From: Glandiceps talaboti
Taxonomy: Eukaryota; Hemichordata; Enteropneusta; Spengelidae
Direction of reading: 5' to 3'
DNA length: 64,000 nt
Assembly: GCF_964340395.1 (NCBI RefSeq)
Contig: NC_135567.1
Coordinates: 5,908,399 to 5,972,398, forward strand
Below the pieces are notes generated by a model, which saw only the letters and a program-made list of their open reading frames with translations, was not told the origin of the DNA and did not search any database. Below are positions 47,653 through 57,974 of the stretch, in pieces. The translations under genes were made by a program, and so were the position numbers. How positions within the stretch are numbered: position 1 is the stretch's first letter; each line of letters begins with the position of its first letter.

Positions 47653-48370
47653 TTATGGTATCGAACATTTCATGATGTATTGGTCATCAAACAGAGATGC
47701 CATTATTTCAATCATATTGTGATCGTCAAGGTTTTTTTCTGCCTTGCTTTTTGAGACAGATGAATTTAATTTAGTTGTGACTAGTTTATCTTTTCGGTTT
47801 TTATTATTTTTCTGTGCCATGATTGGTTTGGCTGGGTACAGTTTGTTCAATAGTACATTACTTTGAATTCTAACAAGTCCCATTGTTTTGCTAATTGTGT
47901 CTTTCATATAATTGGGACGCTTTGATATGGGAACTATGTGTTGTCTTGAAGACTAGAAGATTCACTTGTGTTGGTGTCCGATTTCGGAGATATGTCTCTC
48001 TATTCTTATATTAGACTCCATCTATTGAGCGAACTACTTCTGATTCATTTTATCCTCTTTGTGTCAGTTTGTTTATGAAGAATTCCATTTTGTTTTGGAA
48101 ATTTTCTTCGTTTAACTTACTGCATGTTCGTATGTATCTCATTGTTTGAGTTTGGGCGACACGATTGTCTGTGGAGTTACTGGAAAGTGTCAGTTGGTTT
48201 AGTATTTATTTTTGATATCCAATCTCTTAGTTTTTTTTTTTGAATCTCAGACCGTTGTGAATTACCAGCAGGTCAAGATGTACCACTTCCTTTTCCGAGC
48301 TGACCAACGAAAATTTAAATGTTTGGTGTATCATTTATGGTTTCACTCAATTAAAGCGGAGTGTCGGGTG
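47653..48370 (-). pseudogene. second Penelope-like RT fragment, minus strand, decayed
   Basis: On the minus strand from 48370: HHTFKFSLVSSEKEVV and HLDLLVIHNG; then, across frame breaks, NTKPTDTFQ and SCRPN; MRYIRTCS; EENFQNKMEFFINKLTQRG followed by a stop; NESEVVRSIDGV; YKNRETYLRNRTPTQ; and finally LNKLYPAKPIMAQK, KDKLVTTKLNSS and KAEKNLDD to a TAA at 47653. It matches 21390-22060 motif for motif and keeps the TKPTD-containing middle that copy lacks. At least four disruptions make it a pseudogene. The catalytic DD block has not been found upstream, so it is 5'-truncated. Confidence 0.62.
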
Positions 48371-48513
48371 TAAAAGGCCCCCTAACTTCGCGGGGGTTAT
48401 TGTCAAATTTGAATACAGACTGTTAACAACGTTTTGATCCCTCTCTGAAAAGTCGTGATAATAATGAGCAGCTGGTGATTTTCGTAATAAATTTGGTATG
48501 TGTAGACTTGTGA

Positions 48514-48837
48514 ATGTCTGTTGAATGCGGGTGTGGTCACAGAAAGGTGATATTTAAACATGGTAGAGACAATTTCGTACAAAACACGGTCAAACTGGGT
48601 CTGTTCGTTACTAGTGAAAAGTCGTTACTTTTCAAACCCGGGATTAAAACGCCTGTCAATCACACTTGTTCAAATACGGGTACGTTAATCCACGAAAGTT
48701 TGTGTAACAATCAAAGTTATCTTGAAGTAAATATGATCTGTAATCAGTACCTCTCCATGCCCAAGCATAACGGTACATGCATGCTTGCTTTCAGAAAACA
48801 TCTCTGCATTATTCCCGATGTCTATGCATATAAGTAA
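48514..48837 (+). CDS. unrecognised 107-aa ORF, Cys-rich start
   Basis: The frame begins MSVECGCGHRKVIF and ends IIPDVYAYK. It contains eight cysteines (including CGCG, HTCSNTG, NNQSY, MICNQY) and no obvious signal peptide or domain. Codon use is mixed. It sits between the Penelope fragment and the P2X7-like gene, antisense to the latter. It could be chance or a short orphan. I have no basis for a function. Confidence 0.2.
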   Translation: MSVECGCGHRKVIFKHGRDNFVQNTVKLGLFVTSEKSLLFKPGIKTPVNHTCSNTGTLIHESLCNNQSYLEVNMICNQYLSMPKHNGTCMLAFRKHLCIIPDVYAYK

Positions 48838-49171
48838 CGACTGAAAGATCTCAAAAAACAGAATAGCGAACACTACTAATAGGTTGATTTTAGCGTCTAA
48901 CTGTTCAAGGAAACAACATTTTTATCAAGAGGATTTTGTTAACACCGGGCCATGTACTTCCACTGACCAAGTTTTCTGACATACGGAACGTGCAAACGAT
49001 CAATTGTAGTTTTTGAGTCTAATTGTCAAAGTAGGATAGTGAAAATAAAACTAATAAACGGTTAGGTCGGTAGTTCTCTTTTTGGAATATGTGGTGGCCC
49101 TGAAAAGGGCCGTTTGGTTTGTGTATGCCTTCGCACACGAATACATAGTAACTTACAAACAACGTAGTACA

Positions 49172-49663
49172 CTACTCCCACCTATGACCGACGTACGGAT
49201 TTCGGTGGTTTGGGTAGAGAGATCGTACGGAGTCTATGACGCACTTTGGCATCACCTCTCTCCTTGTGACGACTACGCCATCTATACGCATTAGACGCCT
49301 CTTCTCTCTCAAGTACCGGCCGTCTCTCCATGCGCCACGTCTATCTAGGAGGGTCCAATATTTCTTATAACGGACTTTCCGCAGACCGGCATTCTGGTCG
49401 CGTCCTTGCTGACCTGTGCCAAACCAACTTGGCTGTGAACTTGACGCACATGGTTGGCACATACAGTATCTGCATTCATCTGCAGACATCTCCCTCGGTA
49501 CCTCGAGATCTATCTGGTTACCGATCGGCATACTTTGACATGGCTCTTCAGGACGGTCGGGTGATCTGTCAACTACCTGAAGCTCCCAATCACAATGACT
49601 GAAAAATGCCACGATGGCAGATTCTTACTCTTCGGTGATGTTGATTGTTATGTTACGAGACAT
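49172..49663 (-). CDS. compact gene resembling the P2X7 cytoplasmic-tail domain, possible 30-nt intron
   Basis: On the minus strand the ATG at 49663 (A at -3) gives MSRNITINITE. The frame then meets TAA in a GTAAGA context. A GT-AG segment of exactly 30 nt (49628-49599, ending CATTTTTCAG) can be removed without changing frame, after which the frame runs to a TAG at 49172, 153 residues in all. The body has ECRYCMCQPC (the W/Y-C-x-C-x-x-C cluster), NAGLRKVRYKKYW, a basic stretch, and REVMPKCVIDSVRSLYP followed by PYVGHRWE. In the P2X7 tail-like domain this order is: Cys cluster, R..AYR.Y, R.V.PSCVV..VR..YP, and Y.G(F). That domain occurs alone in many invertebrate proteins. The usual CC pair after the first cluster is not seen. 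A 30-nt intron would be extraordinarily short, so the alternative is a nonsense-mutated single exon. TATA and initiator motifs sit directly upstream. Confidence 0.5.
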
Positions 49664-49681
49664 GGTCGCTACGAAACCGAA

Positions 49682-49719
49682 GACTGATGATTTGACCGGG
49701 GAAAGTGTCAGCTTTTATA
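49682..49719 (-). promoter_or_regulatory. TATA box and initiator for the P2X7-like gene
   Basis: On the minus strand TATAAAAG (49719-49712) is followed about 30 nt later by TCATCAGTCT, which contains the arthropod-style initiator TCAGTY (49687-49682). The ATG follows about 20 nt downstream, giving a short 5' UTR. The spacing is what a TATA/Inr core promoter needs. Confidence 0.45.
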
Positions 49720-49939
49720 GATCGATTATGGTGACAATCAGTCTGTCAGTTTTCAAAACTGTCTTCGGACAAGGAAATCGTCTCTATTCCATTTGCATTT
49801 CTGCACAGACAATGTTGCTTCTTTCCTGTATCTCACCATTATGATCTTCATTGTGTTGTATGCATACAGCAAGGCGCCAATGCCATCGTTTACCACGAAA
49901 GTGTACAGATAAATGACTAGTTTTTACTAGAAATGCATA

Positions 49940-50272
49940 ATGTATAAAATGTTACTTTCGTATACATTCGTTATAATTGGCAAATTCATATTGTGGTCTT
50001 TTTTGTTTGTTTACGCGTCTGAAAGAGGTAAGGGGGCTGTGCTCTTAGTTTACACGAACCAAATCATGACTATAGTTATACTCTTTTGTCACGAGTACGC
50101 CAAACGTAACTGGGAGATAATAAATTATGATTTCACGCACTTTATTTTTGGAATTCGGGGTATTCACATGACGAACAATGGTATGTCGTATTTCAAGCTC
50201 ACAATCAAAAGAAAGTCTCGCTATTTCAAGGAAATGTCGCGACATCTAAAAACCATTTTCTCATGCTTCTAG
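49940..50272 (+). CDS. unrecognised 110-aa ORF with N-terminal hydrophobic segment
   Basis: The frame begins MYKMLLSYTFVIIGKFILW, continues SFLFVYASERGKG and ends HLKTIFSCF. Residues 4-26 would make a signal anchor or membrane helix, and the C-terminal third is basic (IKRKSRYFKEMSRHLK). It has no recognised domain and no flanking splice signals that I trust. It may be chance, but it is long for this base composition. Confidence 0.25.
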   Translation: MYKMLLSYTFVIIGKFILWSFLFVYASERGKGAVLLVYTNQIMTIVILFCHEYAKRNWEIINYDFTHFIFGIRGIHMTNNGMSYFKLTIKRKSRYFKEMSRHLKTIFSCF

Positions 50273-53061
50273 CAAACGAATAATTATATCCCTGAGATTT
50301 TTTGGAAGACTAGCAGTCTACTTTCTGAAATCGGAAAATAAAAATTAGCACATATTGGGACGATTTTGTTTGGTATCGGAAAACGAAAAAGTTACTTCGA
50401 GCCTCGATTCATTTTTTAATTGTAGCCATTTTTTTTCGTTCTTTCTTTCTGTCTTCTGAGTGTCTATCTGACTTTCTATATTTCTTGATGTGGTCCCAAA
50501 GGTGGATTTTTTTGTGTGTCTGAAGATTACAACATCATCGAAACATGAGGGTTATACTTCCATGATCGAAATAAAGTGTATGTATTCGTACGGGGAAAAA
50601 ATCACCTTGAGATGAATATTTGTTTCTTTCACTACAGTTTCTCTGTGAAATGAGAAGGTTTCTCGGGGTGTTTATATCTTGAGATCGGATTATTTGTTAC
50701 CATTTCTGTCGATGTACAGTACAGACCATTTACAGGCGAAACAATCCTCTGAATCCTTGGTGTGTATGTAACCATAGACCCTACACAGGTAGGGTGTGAT
50801 AATTCATAGATTATTTACACATACAATTAGGTACTAAACAAGTGGCAAGTGGTCCCCACATATTGTAGATTTCCTGTGCATTGCAGAAATCAACTTGAAC
50901 AAACCTTCCCACAATAGACCAATTTCTTTGGTTGAATATCGTACAAATCTCCAAATTCTTCTCTTGCGGATTATGACACAGTTGGACATTTCCAGTAATG
51001 ATATTATACATATTATCCTTCGATAATAGCTGAAGGTCTCGAGAAACTTACTTTCTTCCCATCTAGAATATCCCGTTATCTCACTTCGATGTAATTATTA
51101 TGCTTTCAGAACAGGAACGTGTACAGTTACCTCGCGATAGTTTCACAACTTTGTTTCGAAAGAAGATTTATCCCTAAATTTCTAGATGGAAATATTTGCT
51201 TTCCGGAATCGTCAATAAATTGATCGAGACCTCGTTATATTTTTGTTTTGTTTTTGATTCGTGAAAAACGAAAAAAGATATCTCGAAATATTTTTATTTT
51301 CTTTTGGATTGACGAAAAAATGTTCTCAAGATTCAATGTTATATTTCAGAAAACGAACGAAAACGTTACATTATCTTAGGGTCACAGAAAATGACAACAT
51401 CTTGCTTTAGATCGCGGAAAACGAGCTAGAATCTTTGGGTAATGAGAGCGTTTCTCGAGGTGGCTATATCTTGAGATCAGATTATTTGTTACCATTTCTC
51501 TTGATGTACAGTACAGGTCATTTACTACCTAAGCATACTTTTCGTCACTTTGCGTGTATGTGTGTGGTTCTTTATTTGTATACATTACAATATTGTGGAC
51601 AAGTGTATCATGTATGTATAATTTTCTTTCAAATATATGTATCGACTTGTTATAGACCTATGTTCGAATGAACTGTCCGTCAACAGTTACTAAAATGTTG
51701 TATACAACAAACATGCTGGTGATGGGGGTGATAATTCACCGATTATTTGTAAGTGCAATTGTCACAGATGACATATTCATATTTTCAGTAAACTGAATAT
51801 TTTAACAACATCGCATGGCCTAGTTTGACTGAAAGGTCAAAAGACTGTCTGAAGGATATTGGATTCAGACCACACAGGATTCCAAGCATACTCGAATACA
51901 TGAGACGGCAGTCTGCATTTCATAAATATCTAGGATTCATAGTGATCATTCATCAACGTTTTAAGAATACTTTTAGGGCATGATCACGCCCAGAAAAGCT
52001 CTATATGGAGTGCATTAATTATTTGGCCATTGGCCATGCGTTATGTAAATTTAGACTTTACGGACGTCACAATAAAGGACACTGGGGACTGACAGGCACT
52101 TCAGATTTTGGCAAGAGGACTTGGCTTCGCGGGAAGTCAATGAACGAGGCACTATGCTGGGTGCCGGGTGTTTGCCTTGATTTCCAGTGTAGATCTTTAA
52201 ACACTGTGTGTAGTCTGAGCTAATTCCCTCTAAAGTTCAAGTGTGATCCTGGTACGTACATACAGAAGTTGAGTCGGATACGGGATATGAGAGTGATTCG
52301 AGTGTTATTACTTGGTCTATCAGCTGTGTGCGAAGATCAGTAGTAATACAATAAAGTAATAAACAAGTGGTCTCAACATATTATATATTTCCTGTGCATT
52401 GAACTATCCAAAAACTTCCCCACAATAGACCAAGGTTTGTTGAACTGGGTGACAATCACCCTTTATTACACCCTTTGTCTTTCTCCAGTTTTGGTACAGA
52501 TAATGTGTCAAAAGTGAAAGTACTCTTACTATCAACTACACCATTGACGTTAGTGAAAACGTAAAATTTAATTCTTTACAAGTGACAGATTTGTTCTGTT
52601 CGATGGACTTTTGACAACTCACATGACTAGAAACAAACACAGTAAAAATGTTCTATGGAATTACATCAATTGTATCATGTTGGTACTAATGACTAGTTTC
52701 AGCTCAGACCACTAAAAGTCTAGGTGTTTCAGTAATTGTTCTCGTGCAAGCACTGTGTCCTTTTCGCTCACGGAAACACATGTTGCGCGTCTGGTAGCCA
52801 AGCCAAGCCAAGCCAAGCCAAACCAAACCATGTAACTAAAAATCACTAGTGAAGATATAGACATTCATTCAACCGACAACTGTCATTCCGTTCGCCACTG
52901 TTTTACTGCTCTTGTCACTGCTATTCGTTACGATTGTACTCAGGTTTGCCAAGTTTTTTAAAAAGGTTTTTTGATTCCGTTTTTTTTTTGTATTTTCATA
53001 TCGTTCCAAAGTATCGTTATCATTTCATCCATTTTTAAAAGTATTTTTTTGCAGTTAGTTA
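50273..53061. other. no supported gene; worn duplications
   Basis: An 80-bp stretch (TATATCTTGAGATCGGATTA … CGATGTACAGTACAG) at 50665-50735 recurs at 51463-51525. TTTCCTGTGCATTG…CCCACAATAGACCAA at 50867-50925 recurs at 52388-52432. Repeated GAAAACGA-type phrases (50390, 51260, 51345, 51418) suggest an old tandem array. (AGCCA)n lies at 52797-52820. A 72-codon frame at 52005 is not convincing. Confidence 0.45.
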
Positions 53062-53345
53062 ATTTTAGATTTAAATTTTCAACGTTTTTGAGTGATTTTG
53101 CAGTTTCAGTTTAGTGTATAGATATTTTTTTTTCAAAATATATAGTTTCAAAGTAGATTTAAATTTTCAACGTTTTTGAGTGATTTTGCAGTTTTAGTTT
53201 CGTGTATAGATATTTCTTTTTCAAAATACTAGTATACAGTTTCAAAGTAGATTTAAATTGTCAACGTTTTGAGTGATTTTGCAGTTAGTTTTAGTGAATA
53301 GATTATTCTTTTTAAGAAAAAAAATAGTTTCAAAGTACATTTACC
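53062..53345. repeat. T-rich tandem repeat of about 90 bp, just over three copies
   Basis: The unit includes TTCAACGTTTTTGAGTGATT, TGCAGTTTCAGTTT and TTTCAAAGTAGATTTAAATT. It directly precedes the transposase-like gene and may be its 5' flank. Confidence 0.88.
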
Positions 53346-53461
53346 TTTTCATTGTTTTTAAATTTTTCGTACTTTTGTAAAACATAATTTTTATTGAGTA
53401 CTCTTTTTCACCTCGGTACATCAATTTTGTGAATAATATTTTGGGAGAGCATTAACTAACA

Positions 53462-56400
53462 ATGGCCACGGAACGTACAGTTTACCCTTCCTTTACACCT
53501 GCTGCCATAAGAGATAGAAATCAAAGACGAGTTACTGTCGTCGGGAGAAGGGGTCATTTAGAATTCACGGCACCCACAGACGATTTGAAAACAGAATTGA
53601 TGAACAAACTCGCATTCGTTCGATATCGCCTCGGAGAGGAGTCAACAAGGTGAGTCACGAACTACGACGCCCTGTTGGAGATGGTGCATTTCTTCATCAC
53701 AAAGAACGAAGTTCAAGCAGACGGTACAACAGAAGGTACAAGTGCCGGTGAAACTACACCAATTTACCAAGCAGCAGACGCAGAAAAGACGGAGGAGACG
53801 ATGTACCTTACTGTAAGCTCCTCGCTCAACAACCTTCTGGGTCGAGTCGAAGAGCACAGCAGGATATGCAGAGGGGCACTGCGTTGCAAGAAGACGGACA
53901 CATTCGGGCACGCTGGTAGAATCTACTTGCAGTGCGATTGCAATTCCAACCATTCCTCATCATGGAATTCATCACCGTATTTACCAAATGGAAGACTGTT
54001 AGTGAATTACAGGTACGCATTTTTCTTTGATTCCGAGGTAAATTGAATTGAATTCGATTGTTACAATTACAAGAAAATACCACGTCAATGACCTTCGTGA
54101 GGGTCGTACTTTCACACCCTGAAAATTTGTCGTATATTCATTTTTCCAAATGATAAAACCAATACGTCCCTTTCACTACACAGAATGATGCATGCAGTTT
54201 CAACCAGTGGTCTACGAGATGAACAGTACAATGCCCTGTGTGAGACTGCCGCAATGGGTTCTATGCAGATAAGCTATAGAAACACGTGTAAGTATCTGTT
54301 ATCCGATATAACTTGTATATTTGTGTAATTGGAGTATATTCATTGTATTTTTGATATATTAGATGTTTAGAGTAACAATTGTAGTTTCCCTATTTGTAAC
54401 AGTCCGAGAATTGGCCGATCCAGTCGTTACACAATTAGCAGCGGAATCCAGGGAAGACGCTTTACACGAGGTATGGAAAATTAACAAATGATACCCTTTC
54501 CACCTTGTTCCGTTAAATTCAGTATTCCCTGTACATTATCCGGAATGATTACAAAATGAAAATAGAATATCTGTCAAATGGGAGATAACTGTACTTGCCT
54601 ATCTCCAACGAAAACAATGTGAGTGAATTTGAAACGATCAGTGATTGCCGACAAGCTGAGAGCAGAGAATGCCAGAAAAACGTGTTATGGGTTTGCTATT
54701 GACAATCTTTAATTTGTCAGTCAGAAGTTTCTAATTGTAATGTACATTCTTTATGCTCAATAAGATCCAGGACTAAAGAAAGGTGAATTAATTAGCAACA
54801 TGTTTTTTTTTCTCTCTCTTTCAATCTGAAAAGGAAATAGCTTCAGGTGACCGTGTGGCGAGAGAAGGAATAGACATTATGTCAGACGCAAGGCATGCCA
54901 CCAGGAAAAATGCTAAACAGAGTGACGTTGTTTTCCTTTGAGATATGTAAGTACAGTTATAATAACTGCATGGAGTTCTTCATTGTAGTGTGGTGTGGTG
55001 TAACGGCAAAACCAATTTTATATGAGCTATAACAATACAAAGAAAGTGGACGGTCATGATCACTAAACCCCCCAAAAAATCTAAACTAACATAGTTGTAT
55101 AGTAATGTCTTGGGAAAGAGTGTAGGTCATCTTGTCAGTAAGTTACCACTTTTATCTCTATCCTTTTCCCAGCACCCACAAATGTATACATAAAGAGTGT
55201 ATAACGAAAGAAGATGATACATGTAGCCAACGACATGAAATGCAGGCTGTGCGGCGTTTTTACGAATGGGCTGACGACAAAGGTACGTGATGATCAATAT
55301 ATCTATTATTGATTTGGTTTTGGTGAACACCTTTGATTGTATAGTTGTTGAACTCGGGGGATGTGATAGTGTACATGTAATGATATACTAGTATACTTAT
55401 AATATCGTCAGCATAGACACTGTGGATGATTTATTATTATGGTAATATAATATATCAGTAAGTTATTATTATACTAGTATATGTAAAGTTTGATGTCAAG
55501 GTGCTCGGTGTGGTTTTCATAATATTTCAATTCTTGATGAATGGGTTAGCTAAATGTTAATTTATTTTTATTTTAGGCATTCCAATATTAATTCACACTC
55601 ACGACAGGAATGCGTCTGTCAACAAATTTCTGAGAGAGACACGACATGACACCGTCAGTTCCAATGACACTTGGCATGGTAAGTAATTAAAACTTATGTT
55701 TACACTGATGATATATCGTTATACTGGCAATTATACTTCGTGTGTAACATAGTACTTGTTGACATGTTGACAACAATGGGAAATGACTGCTCTTTCTTTC
55801 CCTTTATCACTTAGTAACGAAGCAGATTGGAAAACAGGCCAAAAAAATAACACGTGGAAGTCGCAGAAATCATGGCAGGACCTGGCATGCAGACCTGTCT
55901 GATAAAGGTTCGTCTGAGTTTACAAACACATGTTGTCTTGCATGACGTGTACAAGCAGAGAAGTTCAGTACACTTTCACGTCATTACGATTTCTGTGGTA
56001 AATTGTAAAACACATACACTTCAATTTTCTTATTCGGATAAATAAGAGTATTATTCTTCTTGGAAACACTTACACGGAACATAAACAATTATTGTTTGTC
56101 TTCATTTCTTTCAGCTGCATCAATAAAAACTCATTGCTTTTGGGCAATGAAACGGTGCCGGCAGTACATTAATGGGAGAGAGTGGGACGCCCAGGCAAGA
56201 TTGGAGGCGTGTCAACTTCTTTTTGGACAACATAACCGACCATTTCCAGGTTAGTTATATTTTATTCATCATCAAATTATGACAAATCTTGAGAACGTGA
56301 TTTCACTTTAATACACTGAACTTTCCATTACTTTTGTGTTCCAGAATAACCATGCTAACTGCGACGAGCAGTCACGGTGTCGACGGGAAGCAAACTATGA

Positions 56401-56503
56401 GCCGACATTTCGAGTTATTCGGAATGAAGTGGCGGTAACCCTATTGTCCAAATTCATTGGATCAACAACAACAATGTATAAATCTCATGAATATTACATA
56501 GAC
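53462..56503 (+). pseudogene. nine-exon gene of an uncharacterised transposase-like family, damaged
   Basis: Exons: 53462-54012, 54184-54287, 54403-54470, 54834-54946, 55173-55282, 55577-55678, 55815-55907, 56115-56249, 56345-56503. All have GT-AG borders, and the first eight are in matching phase. Exon 1 reads MATERTVYPSFTP, MNKLAFVRYRLGEEST, then RICRGALRC, HAGRIYLQCDCNSNH (a Cys/His cluster likely to bind zinc) and YLPNGRLLVNYR. Later exons give MMHAVSTSGLRDEQYN, DIMSDARHATRKNAKQSDVV, THKCIHKECITKEDD, SQRHEMQAVRRFYE, HTHDRNASVNKFLRE, SNDTWH, TWHADLSDK, HCFWAMKRCRQY and NNHANCDEQSRC. The D-x-R-H and HD-x-N-x-S-x-NK blocks look like catalytic blocks of a DDE-type nuclease. Uncharacterised metazoan proteins share this order. 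Damage: TGA at 53651 (CGA to TGA fits), TGA at 54939, and exon 8 to 9 out of phase. The expected 3' exons are replaced by (TAC)n. Confidence 0.72.
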
Positions 56504-56540
56504 GTAAGTTGTATACAACACCCATCCTCTTCATCCTCCT

Positions 56541-56609
56541 ATAGCTACTACTACTACTACTATTACTACTACAACTACTAGCTACTACTACTACTACTAC
56601 TACTACTAG

Positions 56610-56657
<48 letters not shown>

Positions 56658-56667
56658 GCTACTATAG

Positions 56668-56730
<63 letters not shown>

Positions 56731-56820
56731 GCTACTAGCTACTACTACTACTACTACTACTAGCTACTACTACTACTACTACTACTAGCTACTAGCTACT
56801 ACTACTACTACTACTACTAG

Positions 56821-56874
<54 letters not shown>

Positions 56875-56895
56875 GCTACTACTACTAGCTACTAG

Positions 56896-56928
<33 letters not shown>

Positions 56929-56929
56929 G

Positions 56930-56962
<33 letters not shown>

Positions 56963-57086
56963 GCTACTACTACTACTACTACTACTACTACTAGCTACTA
57001 CTAGCTACTACTAGCTACTATAGTTACTACTACTAGCTACTACTACTACTAGCTACTAGCTACTACTACTACTACTACTACTATAG

Positions 57087-57122
<36 letters not shown>

Positions 57123-57153
57123 GCTACTACTACTACTACTACTACTACTATAG

Positions 57154-57189
<36 letters not shown>

Positions 57190-57324
57190 GCTACTACTAC
57201 TACTACTACTACTACTACTAGCTACTACTAGCTACTACTAGCTACTACTAGCTACTACTACTACTACTACTACTACTACTATAGCTACTACTACTACTAC
57301 TACTACTACTACTAGCTATTATAG

Positions 57325-57363
<39 letters not shown>

Positions 57364-57373
57364 GCTATTATAG

Positions 57374-57409
<36 letters not shown>

Positions 57410-57410
57410 G

Positions 57411-57444
<34 letters not shown>

Positions 57445-57448
57445 AACA

Positions 57449-57485
<37 letters not shown>

Positions 57486-57486
57486 G

Positions 57487-57522
<36 letters not shown>

Positions 57523-57533
57523 GCTACTACTAG

Positions 57534-57566
<33 letters not shown>

Positions 57567-57567
57567 G

Positions 57568-57606
<39 letters not shown>

Positions 57607-57666
57607 GCTACTACTACTACTAGCTACTGCTACTACTACTACTACTACTACTACTGCTACTACTAG

Positions 57667-57697
<31 letters not shown>

Positions 57698-57725
57698 CAC
57701 TACTACTACTACTACTACCACTACT

Positions 57726-57771
<46 letters not shown>

Positions 57772-57772
57772 T
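56541..57772. repeat. 1.2-kb (TAC)n array with periodic AGC interruptions
   Basis: TAC repeats are broken every 20-50 bp by TAGCTAC or TATAGC. It begins shortly after the last transposase-like exon and ends at TACTATAGGAAGTCG, where the LINE starts. Poly-Val and poly-Ser frames are by-products. Confidence 0.98.
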
Positions 57773-57974
57773 AGGAAGTCGTATGTAGCAGGCGCTCTTC
57801 AAACTCAACGTTTTTCTCGTCTCTTTGTGGAAATAACCAAATAATTTTACAACAGACACTTTAAATATACCGTTTTATCCAACTTGAGAAGTGGAAAGAA
57901 GATTATCGAAGAACGATTAGAGTGATTTCGGTGGATTTAATTCCATAGTCGGTAGGGCGGCCAACAAAGGCAAG

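Noticed and set aside
49330-49602. Plus-strand 90-codon ORF
   Set aside because: It is antisense to the P2X7-like gene and lacks motif content.
53650-53700. Treating GTGAGT at 53650 as the true exon 1 donor
   Set aside because: No acceptor downstream restores phase, whereas direct continuation keeps the frame and coding character. A CGA to TGA change is simpler.
56528-57859. Poly-Ser/Val proteins in the TAC array
   Set aside because: Microsatellite translation.
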